Positions 1 through 5,124 of a stretch of DNA of 5,124 nucleotides are shown here, one piece after another (position 1 is the stretch's first letter; the number at the start of each line of letters is the position of its first letter). The DNA comes from Rickettsiales bacterium (lineage in GTDB: Bacteria > Pseudomonadota > Alphaproteobacteria > Rickettsiales > UBA3002), in contig JAJTIB010000132.1 in assembly GCA_021300075.1 (NCBI GenBank), positions 1-5,124 on the forward strand. Direction: 5' to 3'. Under the pieces are notes generated by a model. That model saw only the letters and a list, made by a program, of their open reading frames with translations. It was not told the DNA's origin and did no database searches. The translations under genes and the position numbers were made by a program.

Positions 1-1
1 A

Positions 2-1576
2 AACGATGCGCCTGAGATTCTGGAAGTGCGGGGTGAAGTCTTCATGCGTAAGGATGATTTCGCCGCTCTGAATGCGGCGCGCACAGAGGCAGGGGAGGCG
101 CTGTTCGCCAATCCGCGCAATGCCGCCGCCGGCTCGCTTCGTCAGCTAGACCCTGCTGTTACGGCCTCACGCAATCTCAGTTATTTTGTGTATGGCTGGG
201 GCGAGGTGAGCGCCGAACTCGCCGCCACGCAGTACGATGCGGTCGTCCGGCTCGGCGATCTTGGCTTCAGCATCAACCCCGCTATGATGCGTTGTCCAAC
301 TGCTGACGACGCGGTGGCCGCTTATGCGCGTCTGAGTGAAGACCGTGCGTTACTCGCCTACGACATTGACGGGATGGTGTTGAAAGTGGATCGGCTCGAT
401 TATCAGCGGCGTCTCGGGCAGGTGTCGCGTGCACCGCGCTGGGCCCTGGCATGGAAATTCCCGGCTGAGCAAGCCGAGACACGGGTGGAGGCAATTGATA
501 TTCAGGTTGGTCGCACGGGTGTGTTAACACCCGTGGCGCGTCTTCTGCCGGTCAATGTTGGTGGCGTGCTGGTGAGTAAAGCCACACTGCATAACGAGGA
601 TGAAATCACTCGCAAGGACGTGCGGGTGGGGGACACCGTCATCCTCCAGCGCGCGGGCGATGTGATCCCGCAGATTGTGGCGGTTCTGGCCAATAAACGC
701 CCCCCGCATGCGCGTTCCTTCCACTTCCCCGATCACTGCCCGGTCTGTGGCAGTGCGGCAGTGCGTGAGGTGGGAGAAGTGGCGCGGCGCTGCACCGGCG
801 GATTGATTTGCGCGGCGCAGGTGGTCGAGCGCCTCAAACATTTCGCCGCGCGACGGGCGCTGGATATTGAAGGCCTGGGCGACAAACAGATTGAAGCATT
901 TTATGCGGAAGGACGCATTCAAACCCCGCACGATATTTTTACGCTTGAAGCGCGGGATCGCAAAAGTCATACGCCGCTCCAGACGCGCGAGGGCTGGGGC
1001 GAAAAATCGGCGGCGAATTTATTCCGGGCGATAGAAAAATCGCGACGCACGACGCTTGCGCGGTTTCTTTATGCCCTCGGTATCCGCCACATCGGAGAGG
1101 AGACAGCGAAACTACTCGCGCGGCATTACGGCGATGCTGCCCATTTATTCCAAGCGCTTGAGGCGGCTGCAGATAAGGAAAGCGAAGCGTACCGGCATCT
1201 CATGGCCATTGATGGGATTGGCGAAAAACTCGCTTCAGCCCTGATAGATTTCATGGCTGAGCCGCATAACCGTGCGGCGGTCAATGTGTTACTGACGGAG
1301 GTGGAGTTGACTCCGGAGGTGGCTCTGGTCAGCGGTTCGCCGCTTGGGGGCAAGCGCGTGGTGTTCACTGGTACGCTTACCAAGATGGGCCGCAGCGAAG
1401 CCAAGTCGCTCGCCGAGTCGTTGGGCGCGCATGTGACTGGGACGGTTTCGGCGAAAACGGATTATGTGATTGCGGGCGCAGAGGCAGGCAGTAAACTGCG
1501 CGAGGCAGCAGCACTCGGGGTGAAGGTGCTGAGCGAAGCGGAATGGCTGGCGCTGATTGGGGATGCCAATGGTTAA
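2..1576 (+). CDS. ligA: NAD+-dependent DNA ligase LigA, 5'-truncated by the window edge
   Basis: LigA seals nicks in duplex DNA using NAD+ as AMP donor, in replication and repair. The window holds 524 residues, and the frame is open to the left edge, so roughly the first 160 residues, including the N-terminal Ia domain and the catalytic KxDG lysine, lie outside. Numbering from the first in-window codon, the adenylation domain shows RGEV (Glu12), NPRNAAAGSLRQ (Arg39, Arg47), DGMVLKVD (Lys128) and WKFPAE (Lys152). From memory these match E. coli Glu173, Arg200, Arg208, Lys290 and Lys314. An OB fold follows (about 155-240, with VGRTG and AGDVIPQ). Next come a four-cysteine zinc finger (Cys246, 249, 264, 270, the same spacing as E. 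coli), helix-hairpin-helix repeats (about 271-430) and a C-terminal BRCT domain (about 446-520, starting LGGKRVVFTG). Nothing looks broken. The stop overlaps the start of prmA, so the two genes are probably co-transcribed. Confidence 0.98.
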   Translation, partial: NDAPEILEVRGEVFMRKDDFAALNAARTEAGEALFANPRNAAAGSLRQLDPAVTASRNLSYFVYGWGEVSAELAATQYDAVVRLGDLGFSINPAMMRCPTADDAVAAYARLSEDRALLAYDIDGMVLKVDRLDYQRRLGQVSRAPRWALAWKFPAEQAETRVEAIDIQVGRTGVLTPVARLLPVNVGGVLVSKATLHNEDEITRKDVRVGDTVILQRAGDVIPQIVAVLANKRPPHARSFHFPDHCPVCGSAAVREVGEVARRCTGGLICAAQVVERLKHFAARRALDIEGLGDKQIEAFYAEGRIQTPHDIFTLEARDRKSHTPLQTREGWGEKSAANLFRAIEKSRRTTLARFLYALGIRHIGEETAKLLARHYGDAAHLFQALEAAADKESEAYRHLMAIDGIGEKLASALIDFMAEPHNRAAVNVLLTEVELTPEVALVSGSPLGGKRVVFTGTLTKMGRSEAKSLAESLGAHVTGTVSAKTDYVIAGAEAGSKLREAAALGVKVLSEAEWLALIGDANG

Positions 1577-2447
1577 CCCGCCCTTCGCGCAGCCTAAACT
1601 GCCTCTGCAGGTAACGCTGCGGGGGGACACCGAATTATTGGAAATCTTTGAATTGTTGCTTGAAGATGAAGTTCTGGCCATCACTCACCCCATTGACACG
1701 CATACGCCGGAATTGATTTTGCTCATGGAAGATGCTGCGTGGCCTGCGCTTTCGGCGCGGCTTCAGAAAATTGCTGACGATCGCGGTGAAGCATTCACCG
1801 CCATGACCGGACTGCTGCGTGATATTGACTGGGTGAGCAAAGTGCAGAAAGATTTTCCCGCCTTCCGTATGGGGCGGTTTTATATCTATGCCGCACATGA
1901 CGCCGCGCCAATTCCAAAAAACAGTCTGCCGCTTCATATTGAGGCGGCCTCCGCTTTCGGTACGGGCGAGCATGATACGACCTCGGGCTGCCTGCTGGCG
2001 CTGGAACTGGAAAGCAAAATACGCCCACGTCCGCGCCGCGTGATGGATATGGGCTGTGGTACGGCGATCCTGGCGATGGCGGCAGCACGGCTTTGGCCGT
2101 TTGCTCGTATTCGGGCGTTTGACAATGATGCCGGGGCGGTCAGAACCGCGCGCGAGAATCTGCGGGTCAATCGGATGCGTCAGGTATGGGTGGGGCAGAG
2201 CAACGGCTATGATTACCGGATCGTACGCGGCGCGAAGTCGCAGGTGATTGTAGCCAATATCCTCGCCCGCCCCTTAATGAAAATGGCGCGATCTGCCGCG
2301 CAATCCCTCGCGCCGGAGGGGACGCTAATTCTTTCTGGACTGCTGCGGCATCAGGAAAGAATGGTACTATTTGCCCATCGGCATCACGGCTTGAAACTGA
2401 AGTCGCGTCTGAGGCGTGGGCGCTGGTCGGTACTGATCTTGCGTTAG
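1569..2447 (+). CDS. prmA: Ribosomal protein L11 methyltransferase PrmA
   Basis: PrmA is a cytoplasmic SAM-dependent enzyme that methylates lysines and the N-terminal amino group of ribosomal protein L11. From the ATG at 1569 the product is 292 residues, a normal family length. The N-terminal third is the substrate-recognition part and ends in the alphaproteobacterial-like stretch DWVSKVQKDFP...GRFYIY. The catalytic part has the signature FGTGEHDTT (about 130-138), SAM motif I DMGCGTAIL (about 160-168), an acidic loop FDNDAGAV (about 184-191) and the motif IVANILARPLM (about 227-237). Three in-frame starts exist: TTG 1557, ATG 1563 and ATG 1569. ATG 1569 is preferred because GGGG at 1559-1562 lies 6 bases upstream as a modest ribosome binding site. 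The gene overlaps the ligA end by 8 bases, suggesting translational coupling. Its TAG stop overlaps the stop of the opposing gene. Confidence 0.95.
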   Translation: MVNPPFAQPKLPLQVTLRGDTELLEIFELLLEDEVLAITHPIDTHTPELILLMEDAAWPALSARLQKIADDRGEAFTAMTGLLRDIDWVSKVQKDFPAFRMGRFYIYAAHDAAPIPKNSLPLHIEAASAFGTGEHDTTSGCLLALELESKIRPRPRRVMDMGCGTAILAMAAARLWPFARIRAFDNDAGAVRTARENLRVNRMRQVWVGQSNGYDYRIVRGAKSQVIVANILARPLMKMARSAAQSLAPEGTLILSGLLRHQERMVLFAHRHHGLKLKSRLRRGRWSVLILR

Positions 2448-3337
2448 CCGCGTTGCTGCTGAGCGGCGGGCGCGCCACGAACTGCCTCGATCTCCTGCGC
2501 GCGGGCGGTGGCTTCCTGAATTCCTCCAGCTTCGCGTACACCGGCTTTCAGCATGGTGTGACCAATCTCTTTGACTTCCTGAGTGATATGGCGCGGGAGT
2601 TTAGATTCGATATAGTCGATGATTTTCTGGATAAACGCACTCAAGGGACGACGTGGTTCGGCATTAGTTTCCATTTCGCGTTTTGGTTCTTCCGCTTTTG
2701 CTCCAACCGATTTGGCTGCTTCGGATTTTAGTTCGGGCGGCTGCCTTGCTTCCCCGGCGCGTTCACGTGCGGCCTCGGCCAGGCGCTCCGGCGCGGGTGG
2801 CGGCGGGGGTGGGGGTGCGGATTGTGCCAGAACCTCGCTCAAGAGGGCGGCGGTATTGCGCTGTAGATCGGGTGTGGGGATGGTTTCCGCCCGTGGCGCC
2901 GCCGTGGCATGGAGGGTCGGGGTAGATTCAACCGCTGCCGCGGTGACTGACGGAGGCCCTTTTCCTGCGGCGGCTGCTTCGATCAGTGCCTCAAGTGATG
3001 GTTCAACAGGCGCTGGTGTCAGCAGGATATTGCCGTAAAAATTAGCGTCACGCCGCTGCTGTTTTTCTTCTTCCTGCTTGTTGTCGCTGGTATTACTGCT
3101 GGATTCACCAGAGAGGACGCCAGCGAGGCGGCGCAAGGTCTCGGGCCCGGCCACACCGTCTACACGGATGCCATGCATCGATTGGAAGCTTTTCACTGCA
3201 TTGACGGTATTACCGTCATACGCGCCGTTTACCATCATTTCACTAAGAAGTTGAATGGTACTGAGACGCCGCTGTAATTCGGTGACGAAATCACCCGTAT
3301 CGCCAAACTGAAGGGTGATGTTAGCAGGTAGAAACAT
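2444..3337 (-). CDS. Peptidoglycan-binding (PG_binding_1-like) domain protein, function unknown
   Basis: This is a 297-residue protein with no recognised family over its whole length. Residues about 9-72 resemble a PG_binding_1 three-helix domain: LQFGDTGDFVTELQRRL, then a G-Y-D-TVNAVKSFQ segment and DGVAGPETLRRL at the end. The rest is low complexity: an acidic/Gln-rich linker (about 75-98), an Ala/Pro-rich region (about 105-185) with seven consecutive prolines at 175-181, and a charged Glu/Lys/Ala segment (184-228). A more ordered, probably helical stretch follows at about 231-285 (PLSAFIQKIIDYIESKLP onward), then a Gln-rich tail. The N-terminus MFLPANITL shows no signal peptide and there is no membrane segment, which is odd for a domain that usually acts in the periplasm. 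The gene lies 55 bp downstream of dksA on the same strand and may be co-transcribed. The ATG at 3337 is the only in-frame ATG start, because an in-frame TAG lies four codons upstream. Confidence 0.85.
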   Translation of the reverse strand: MFLPANITLQFGDTGDFVTELQRRLSTIQLLSEMMVNGAYDGNTVNAVKSFQSMHGIRVDGVAGPETLRRLAGVLSGESSSNTSDNKQEEEKQQRRDANFYGNILLTPAPVEPSLEALIEAAAAGKGPPSVTAAAVESTPTLHATAAPRAETIPTPDLQRNTAALLSEVLAQSAPPPPPPPAPERLAEAARERAGEARQPPELKSEAAKSVGAKAEEPKREMETNAEPRRPLSAFIQKIIDYIESKLPRHITQEVKEIGHTMLKAGVREAGGIQEATARAQEIEAVRGAPAAQQQRG

Positions 3338-3350
3338 AATTGCATGCTAA

Positions 3351-3355
3351 CCTTT
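3351..3355 (-). promoter_or_regulatory. Ribosome binding site, badly spaced for the peptidoglycan-binding gene
   Basis: On the minus strand AAAGG at 3355-3351 is the only Shine-Dalgarno-like stretch before the gene. It is 13 bases from the annotated ATG at 3337, which is long. It is 5 bases from an out-of-frame ATG at 3345. The annotated frame is fixed by the peptidoglycan-binding motif, so the site would serve that start only weakly. Confidence 0.45.
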
Positions 3356-3392
3356 CATCCAACATCATGCAACCGCAACAGGAACAGGACGA

Positions 3393-4103
3393 CTATTCTT
3401 CGTCCGTATATTGTTTTTCGATGCGTTCGTGACGTTCCTGTGCTTCAATTGACAGGGTCGCCACCGGCCGTGCTTCGAGGCGTTTCAAGCCGATGGGCTC
3501 TCCAGTTTCCTCGCAATAGCCGTATTCACCGCTTTCGATGCGGGCAATGGCGGCGTCGATTTTTGCGATCAGTTTCAGGTAGCGGTTACGGGTACGAAGC
3601 TCAACGCCTGCTTCGGTCTCAAGTGAGGCGCGGTCGGCAATATCGGCCTGATGCCAGTTTTCTTCGTGAAGATGGTCGAGCGTTTCGCGTGACTCTGCCA
3701 GAAGCTCCTCGCGCCATTGGAGTAATTTCTGCCGGAAATATTCAAGCTGTAAGCCGTTCATGTAGGGCTCTTTGTCGGACGGTTTGTACCCGGCAGGTAA
3801 TCGCGCCGGCTTGTAGTTACTGCGCGGCTTGGTCTTGATGATGGGTTTTTTGATGATGACCGGGGCCAGGATCGCGTGTACGGCAGGCTTTTTTGTCGCT
3901 TTCCTGAGTGGTGTTGCGGGTTTTGTGACGGGCTTTTTTGCCGTAGATTTGGTGGCAGGTTTGGCCGATTTTTTAGTTGACTTCACGGGTGCGGGTTTTT
4001 TCGTTTTAGCAACCAAGCGTGAGACCGCTTTTTTTGGAGCTTTTTTGGCACTGGATTTGGAGATAGATTTTGCCAGTTTCTTTTTTGCCGAGGTTTTTGC
4101 CAT
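3393..4103 (-). CDS. dksA: DksA/TraR-family RNA polymerase-binding factor with lysine-rich N-terminal extension
   Basis: DksA enters the secondary channel of RNA polymerase and, with ppGpp, retunes transcription from rRNA and amino-acid promoters. The product is 236 residues, about 100 more than usual. Residues 1-100 form a low-complexity basic tail with 29 lysines by my count, plus many Ala, Pro, Thr and Ser, resembling histone H1 tails. The DksA core begins near LPAGYKPSDKEPYMN (102-116). The coiled-coil tip HQADIADRAS carries Asp154, Asp157 and Ala159, matching E. coli Asp71, Asp74 and Ala76. The zinc-finger region has Cys197, Thr200, Ser218 and Ala221 where E. coli has four cysteines, as in other alphaproteobacterial DksA. 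The ATG at 4103 is chosen over a GTG at 4109 because AAAGG lies 8 bases upstream of the ATG and only 2 from the GTG. The gene has its own probable promoter. Confidence 0.95.
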   Translation of the reverse strand: MAKTSAKKKLAKSISKSSAKKAPKKAVSRLVAKTKKPAPVKSTKKSAKPATKSTAKKPVTKPATPLRKATKKPAVHAILAPVIIKKPIIKTKPRSNYKPARLPAGYKPSDKEPYMNGLQLEYFRQKLLQWREELLAESRETLDHLHEENWHQADIADRASLETEAGVELRTRNRYLKLIAKIDAAIARIESGEYGYCEETGEPIGLKRLEARPVATLSIEAQERHERIEKQYTDEE

Positions 4104-4111
4104 AATCACTG

Positions 4112-4116
4112 CCTTT
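4112..4116 (-). promoter_or_regulatory. Ribosome binding site of dksA, deciding its start
   Basis: AAAGG on the minus strand (4116-4112) lies 8 bases before the ATG at 4103. The upstream in-frame GTG at 4109 would leave only 2 bases of spacing. This favours the 236-residue product. Confidence 0.75.
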
Positions 4117-4135
4117 CAACATGAATTGAGCGTTA

Positions 4136-4163
4136 ATTGTAACGTAGCTTCTGGATCGTTCAA
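4136..4163 (-). promoter_or_regulatory. Predicted sigma70-type promoter of dksA
   Basis: On the minus strand TTGAAC (4163-4158) and TACAAT (4141-4136) are separated by 16 bases. The -10 matches 5 of 6 consensus bases; the -35 keeps TTGA. Transcription would begin near 4129, giving a leader of about 26 bases that contains the AAAGG ribosome binding site. The promoter occupies the 107-bp gap between the HTH gene and dksA, so dksA can be expressed apart from the fliX operon. No convincing terminator for the fliX operon is visible in the gap, so read-through into dksA is possible. Confidence 0.5.
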
Positions 4164-4210
4164 GCGCCAAAATGGCTTTTTAACAGGGAAATGCACGCGA
4201 AGATGTCCAC

Positions 4211-4612
4211 TTAGGGCTTCGTTGTGGATTTCGGTGATGTTCGATTGGCCGCTGCTGGTGAATTCTTGGGATCGACTTCATCATTCCCCGTTTGTACCGG
4301 AGTAAGCGGATCCACCTCTAAGTTGTACGCTTTATGCTCTTTGCCTGTAAAGAAGAAATCCTGATCGTTTGCGCTGCCATGCAGCGTGACGACACCGTCG
4401 CTTGCGAATTCAATGCCATGACGTGAGAACAAAACAAACAAGGCATCGTTTTCGGACTTGATAAGCCGCCCCGCATTATGCTCGAATTTCTGCAGGGTTC
4501 TCATTGGCACATGGACGCGGCTGGCCAGATCGCTCAGGTTCCATTTCAGTAGCGCGCGGGCGCGTCTGCATTGGCTGCTCGAAAGCTGGATGACGGGGGT
4601 CGCTGCATTCAT
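4211..4612 (-). CDS. Small helix-turn-helix (XRE-like) DNA-binding protein, coupled to fliX
   Basis: The product is 133 residues and probably a cytoplasmic DNA-binding regulator; target unknown. Residues about 14-67 fit a lambda-repressor-type HTH: QCRRARALLKWNLSDLASRV (helices 1-2), VPMRTLQKFEH (recognition helix) and a closing helix ending LFSRHGIEF. This layout is common in small alphaproteobacterial XRE proteins that start with an R-A-R-ALL-W segment and end with G-(V/I)-E-F. Residues 68-100 could form a short beta-rich appendage. The last 30 or so residues are polar and rich in Pro, Thr, Ser and Lys, so probably disordered. The ATG overlaps the fliX stop as ATGA, and AGGA lies 8 bases upstream inside fliX, so translation is almost certainly coupled. 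A flagellar or cell-cycle role is inferred only from this coupling. The HTH call is by eye. Confidence 0.8.
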   Translation of the reverse strand: MNAATPVIQLSSSQCRRARALLKWNLSDLASRVHVPMRTLQKFEHNAGRLIKSENDALFVLFSRHGIEFASDGVVTLHGSANDQDFFFTGKEHKAYNLEVDPLTPVQTGNDEVDPKNSPAAANRTSPKSTTKP

Positions 4613-5061
4613 CGCGGCATTCCTGCGCGCTCGAGCTTGGCCATTTCGACTGCAGCGCGTAACTCGATCTCATCTAATATACCGCTCAAGACCGGATCGC
4701 TGATCTGTTCACGCTTTTCTGCCACAATCTGCTCCAGCTCGCGTACGGTGGCGAGTGACAGGCTGCCAATAAGCAGCGCATCGCGCAAGTTTTCTAGCGC
4801 CTCCAGCGTCACGCGTCCGCGCTTGACATGGCGCTTGCGGTTGGCTTCGTCGGCGCTGATTTCCTGAATGCCGAGCAAACCCACCATGCTCGCGGCAGCA
4901 GCGACAGGTGCTGCAGCATCCACGCTGGCGGCTTCTTCCAGGCCGCTTACATTTTCCAGTGCGTCAATGAAGCTGCTGCCCGAAACCTCACCCTTACGGC
5001 GCGTTCGTTGCGTACGAGCGGTCGCGGCGGTGGGTGCGGTATAGCCAACTTTCTGAATCAT
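4609..5061 (-). CDS. fliX: Flagellar assembly regulator FliX
   Basis: FliX, studied in Caulobacter, links completion of early flagellar structures to the sigma54 activator FlbD, so that late flagellar genes are switched on in order. From the ATG at 5061 the product is 150 residues, close to family size. The N-terminal part (about 1-30) is basic and Thr/Ala-rich. A SSFIDALENVSG segment is followed by an Ala-rich stretch (about 44-58) and MVGLLGIQEI (59-68). The conserved C-terminal half (about 73-145) is helical: RKRHVKRGRVTLEALENL, then LATVRELEQIV and the family hallmark DPVLSGILDEIELRAAVEMAKLE (written here as positions 122-144; key residues Asp122, Pro123, Glu131, Glu133 and Arg135). No Shine-Dalgarno precedes the ATG. 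A TTG at 5097 would add 12 residues but falls on the promoter -35, so it is rejected. In Caulobacter, as I recall, fliX is divergent from flgI; any such neighbour here is beyond the right edge. Confidence 0.92.
   Translation of the reverse strand: MIQKVGYTAPTAATARTQRTRRKGEVSGSSFIDALENVSGLEEAASVDAAAPVAAAASMVGLLGIQEISADEANRKRHVKRGRVTLEALENLRDALLIGSLSLATVRELEQIVAEKREQISDPVLSGILDEIELRAAVEMAKLERAGMPR
4621..4624 (-). promoter_or_regulatory. Ribosome binding site of the HTH gene, inside fliX
   Basis: AGGA on the minus strand (4624-4621), within the last codons of fliX, lies 8 bases before the ATG at 4612. It supports this start and ATGA-type translational coupling with fliX. Confidence 0.7.
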
Positions 5062-5068
5062 GCGTGAA

Positions 5069-5097
5069 ACTATAACGAAGATTGTAACCCTTGGCAA
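5069..5097 (-). promoter_or_regulatory. Predicted sigma70-type promoter of fliX
   Basis: On the minus strand TTGCCA (5097-5092) and TATAGT (5074-5069) are separated by exactly 17 bases; each hexamer matches 5 of 6 consensus positions. The -10 ends 7 bases before the fliX ATG, so transcription is expected to begin at about 5063-5061, at or within two bases of the start codon. That fits the lack of a ribosome binding site. No CtrA-type TTAA-N7-TTAA element is visible in the short upstream region available. Confidence 0.65.
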
Positions 5098-5103
5098 ATT
5101 GCC
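5093..5103. promoter_or_regulatory. GGCAA-A-TTGCC palindrome over the fliX -35 element, possible operator
   Basis: A perfect 11-base inverted repeat (5-base arms, 1-base centre) overlaps the fliX -35 hexamer. A further GGCAA half-site lies at 5115-5119, so three such half-sites fall within 27 bases. The position suits a repressor or activator site, but the repeat is short and could be chance. The binding protein is unknown. Confidence 0.3.
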
Positions 5104-5124
5104 TTGCGCCCGACGGCAAAAATT

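Noticed and set aside
524..970. Minus-strand 148-residue frame within ligA
   Set aside because: It lies opposite the intact, strongly conserved OB and zinc-finger regions of LigA and has no recognisable motif.
2619..3038. Plus-strand 139-residue frame with a poly-Gly run
   Set aside because: Antisense shadow of the Pro/Ala-rich part of the peptidoglycan-binding gene; no domain motifs or ribosome binding site.
3387..3405. GGACGA/TCGTCC hairpin across the dksA stop codon
   Set aside because: A 6-bp stem with a 7-base loop and no T-run after it on the minus strand; not convincing as a terminator.
4166..4181. GCCA-AAA-TGGC hairpin followed by five T on the plus strand
   Set aside because: The stem is only 4 bp. 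The T-run follows it on the plus strand, where no gene ends; on the minus strand, where the fliX operon ends, no T-run follows.
3829..4305. Plus-strand 158-residue frame rich in Phe, Ala and Gly that could look like a membrane protein
   Set aside because: It is the antisense shadow of the lysine-rich dksA tail: AAA/AAG lysine codons read as TTT/CTT (Phe/Leu) on the other strand.
5062..5097. Longer fliX from TTG at 5097, adding 12 residues
   Set aside because: The TTG is inside the predicted -35 hexamer, no ribosome binding site precedes it, and the added residues do not look like FliX.
5092..5107. Plus-strand TGGC...TTGC resembling a sigma54 -24/-12 promoter that would point to a divergent flagellar gene
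   Set aside because: GG and GC are separated by 11 bases instead of the required 10, and the TGGC is part of the palindrome and of the fliX -35 element.

Overview
The window looks like chromosomal DNA of a flagellated alphaproteobacterium with moderately high GC. Three things point there. There is a FliX-family flagellar regulator, a family known essentially from Alphaproteobacteria. There is a DksA whose four zinc-ligand positions read Cys-Thr-Ser-Ala, as in other alphaproteobacterial DksA proteins. The L11 methyltransferase has alphaproteobacterial-type motifs. No mobile element, tRNA, rRNA or CRISPR was seen, and coding density is very high.

Layout. Positions 2-1576 (+) are the 3' three quarters of ligA (NAD+-dependent DNA ligase), cut by the left edge. 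It overlaps prmA (1569-2447, +), the ribosomal protein L11 methyltransferase. prmA runs head-on into a minus-strand gene, and the two stop codons share the 4-base stretch 2444-2447. The rest of the window is on the minus strand. Read in the direction of transcription it holds fliX (5061-4609), a small HTH/XRE-like regulator whose ATG overlaps the fliX stop by 4 bases (4612-4211), a 107-bp gap with a promoter, dksA with a long lysine-rich N-terminal extension (4103-3393), and, 55 bp further on, a gene for a peptidoglycan-binding-domain protein with no signal peptide (3337-2444).

How the genes work together. ligA and prmA are housekeeping genes (DNA ligation, ribosome modification), probably co-transcribed. 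The minus-strand block mixes flagellar assembly control (FliX) with transcription control (HTH protein, DksA) and a possible cell-wall protein. fliX and the HTH gene are almost certainly translationally coupled, so the HTH protein may share in flagellar or cell-cycle control; this is inferred from context only. A strong sigma70-like promoter lies so close to the fliX ATG that the transcript would be nearly leaderless, and a GGCAA/TTGCC palindrome sits on its -35 element.

No entirely new system is evident. The points most worth a second look are the fliX-HTH coupling, the apparently leaderless fliX promoter with its palindrome, the histone-H1-like tail on DksA, and the leaderless-protein (no signal peptide) peptidoglycan-binding gene next to dksA.
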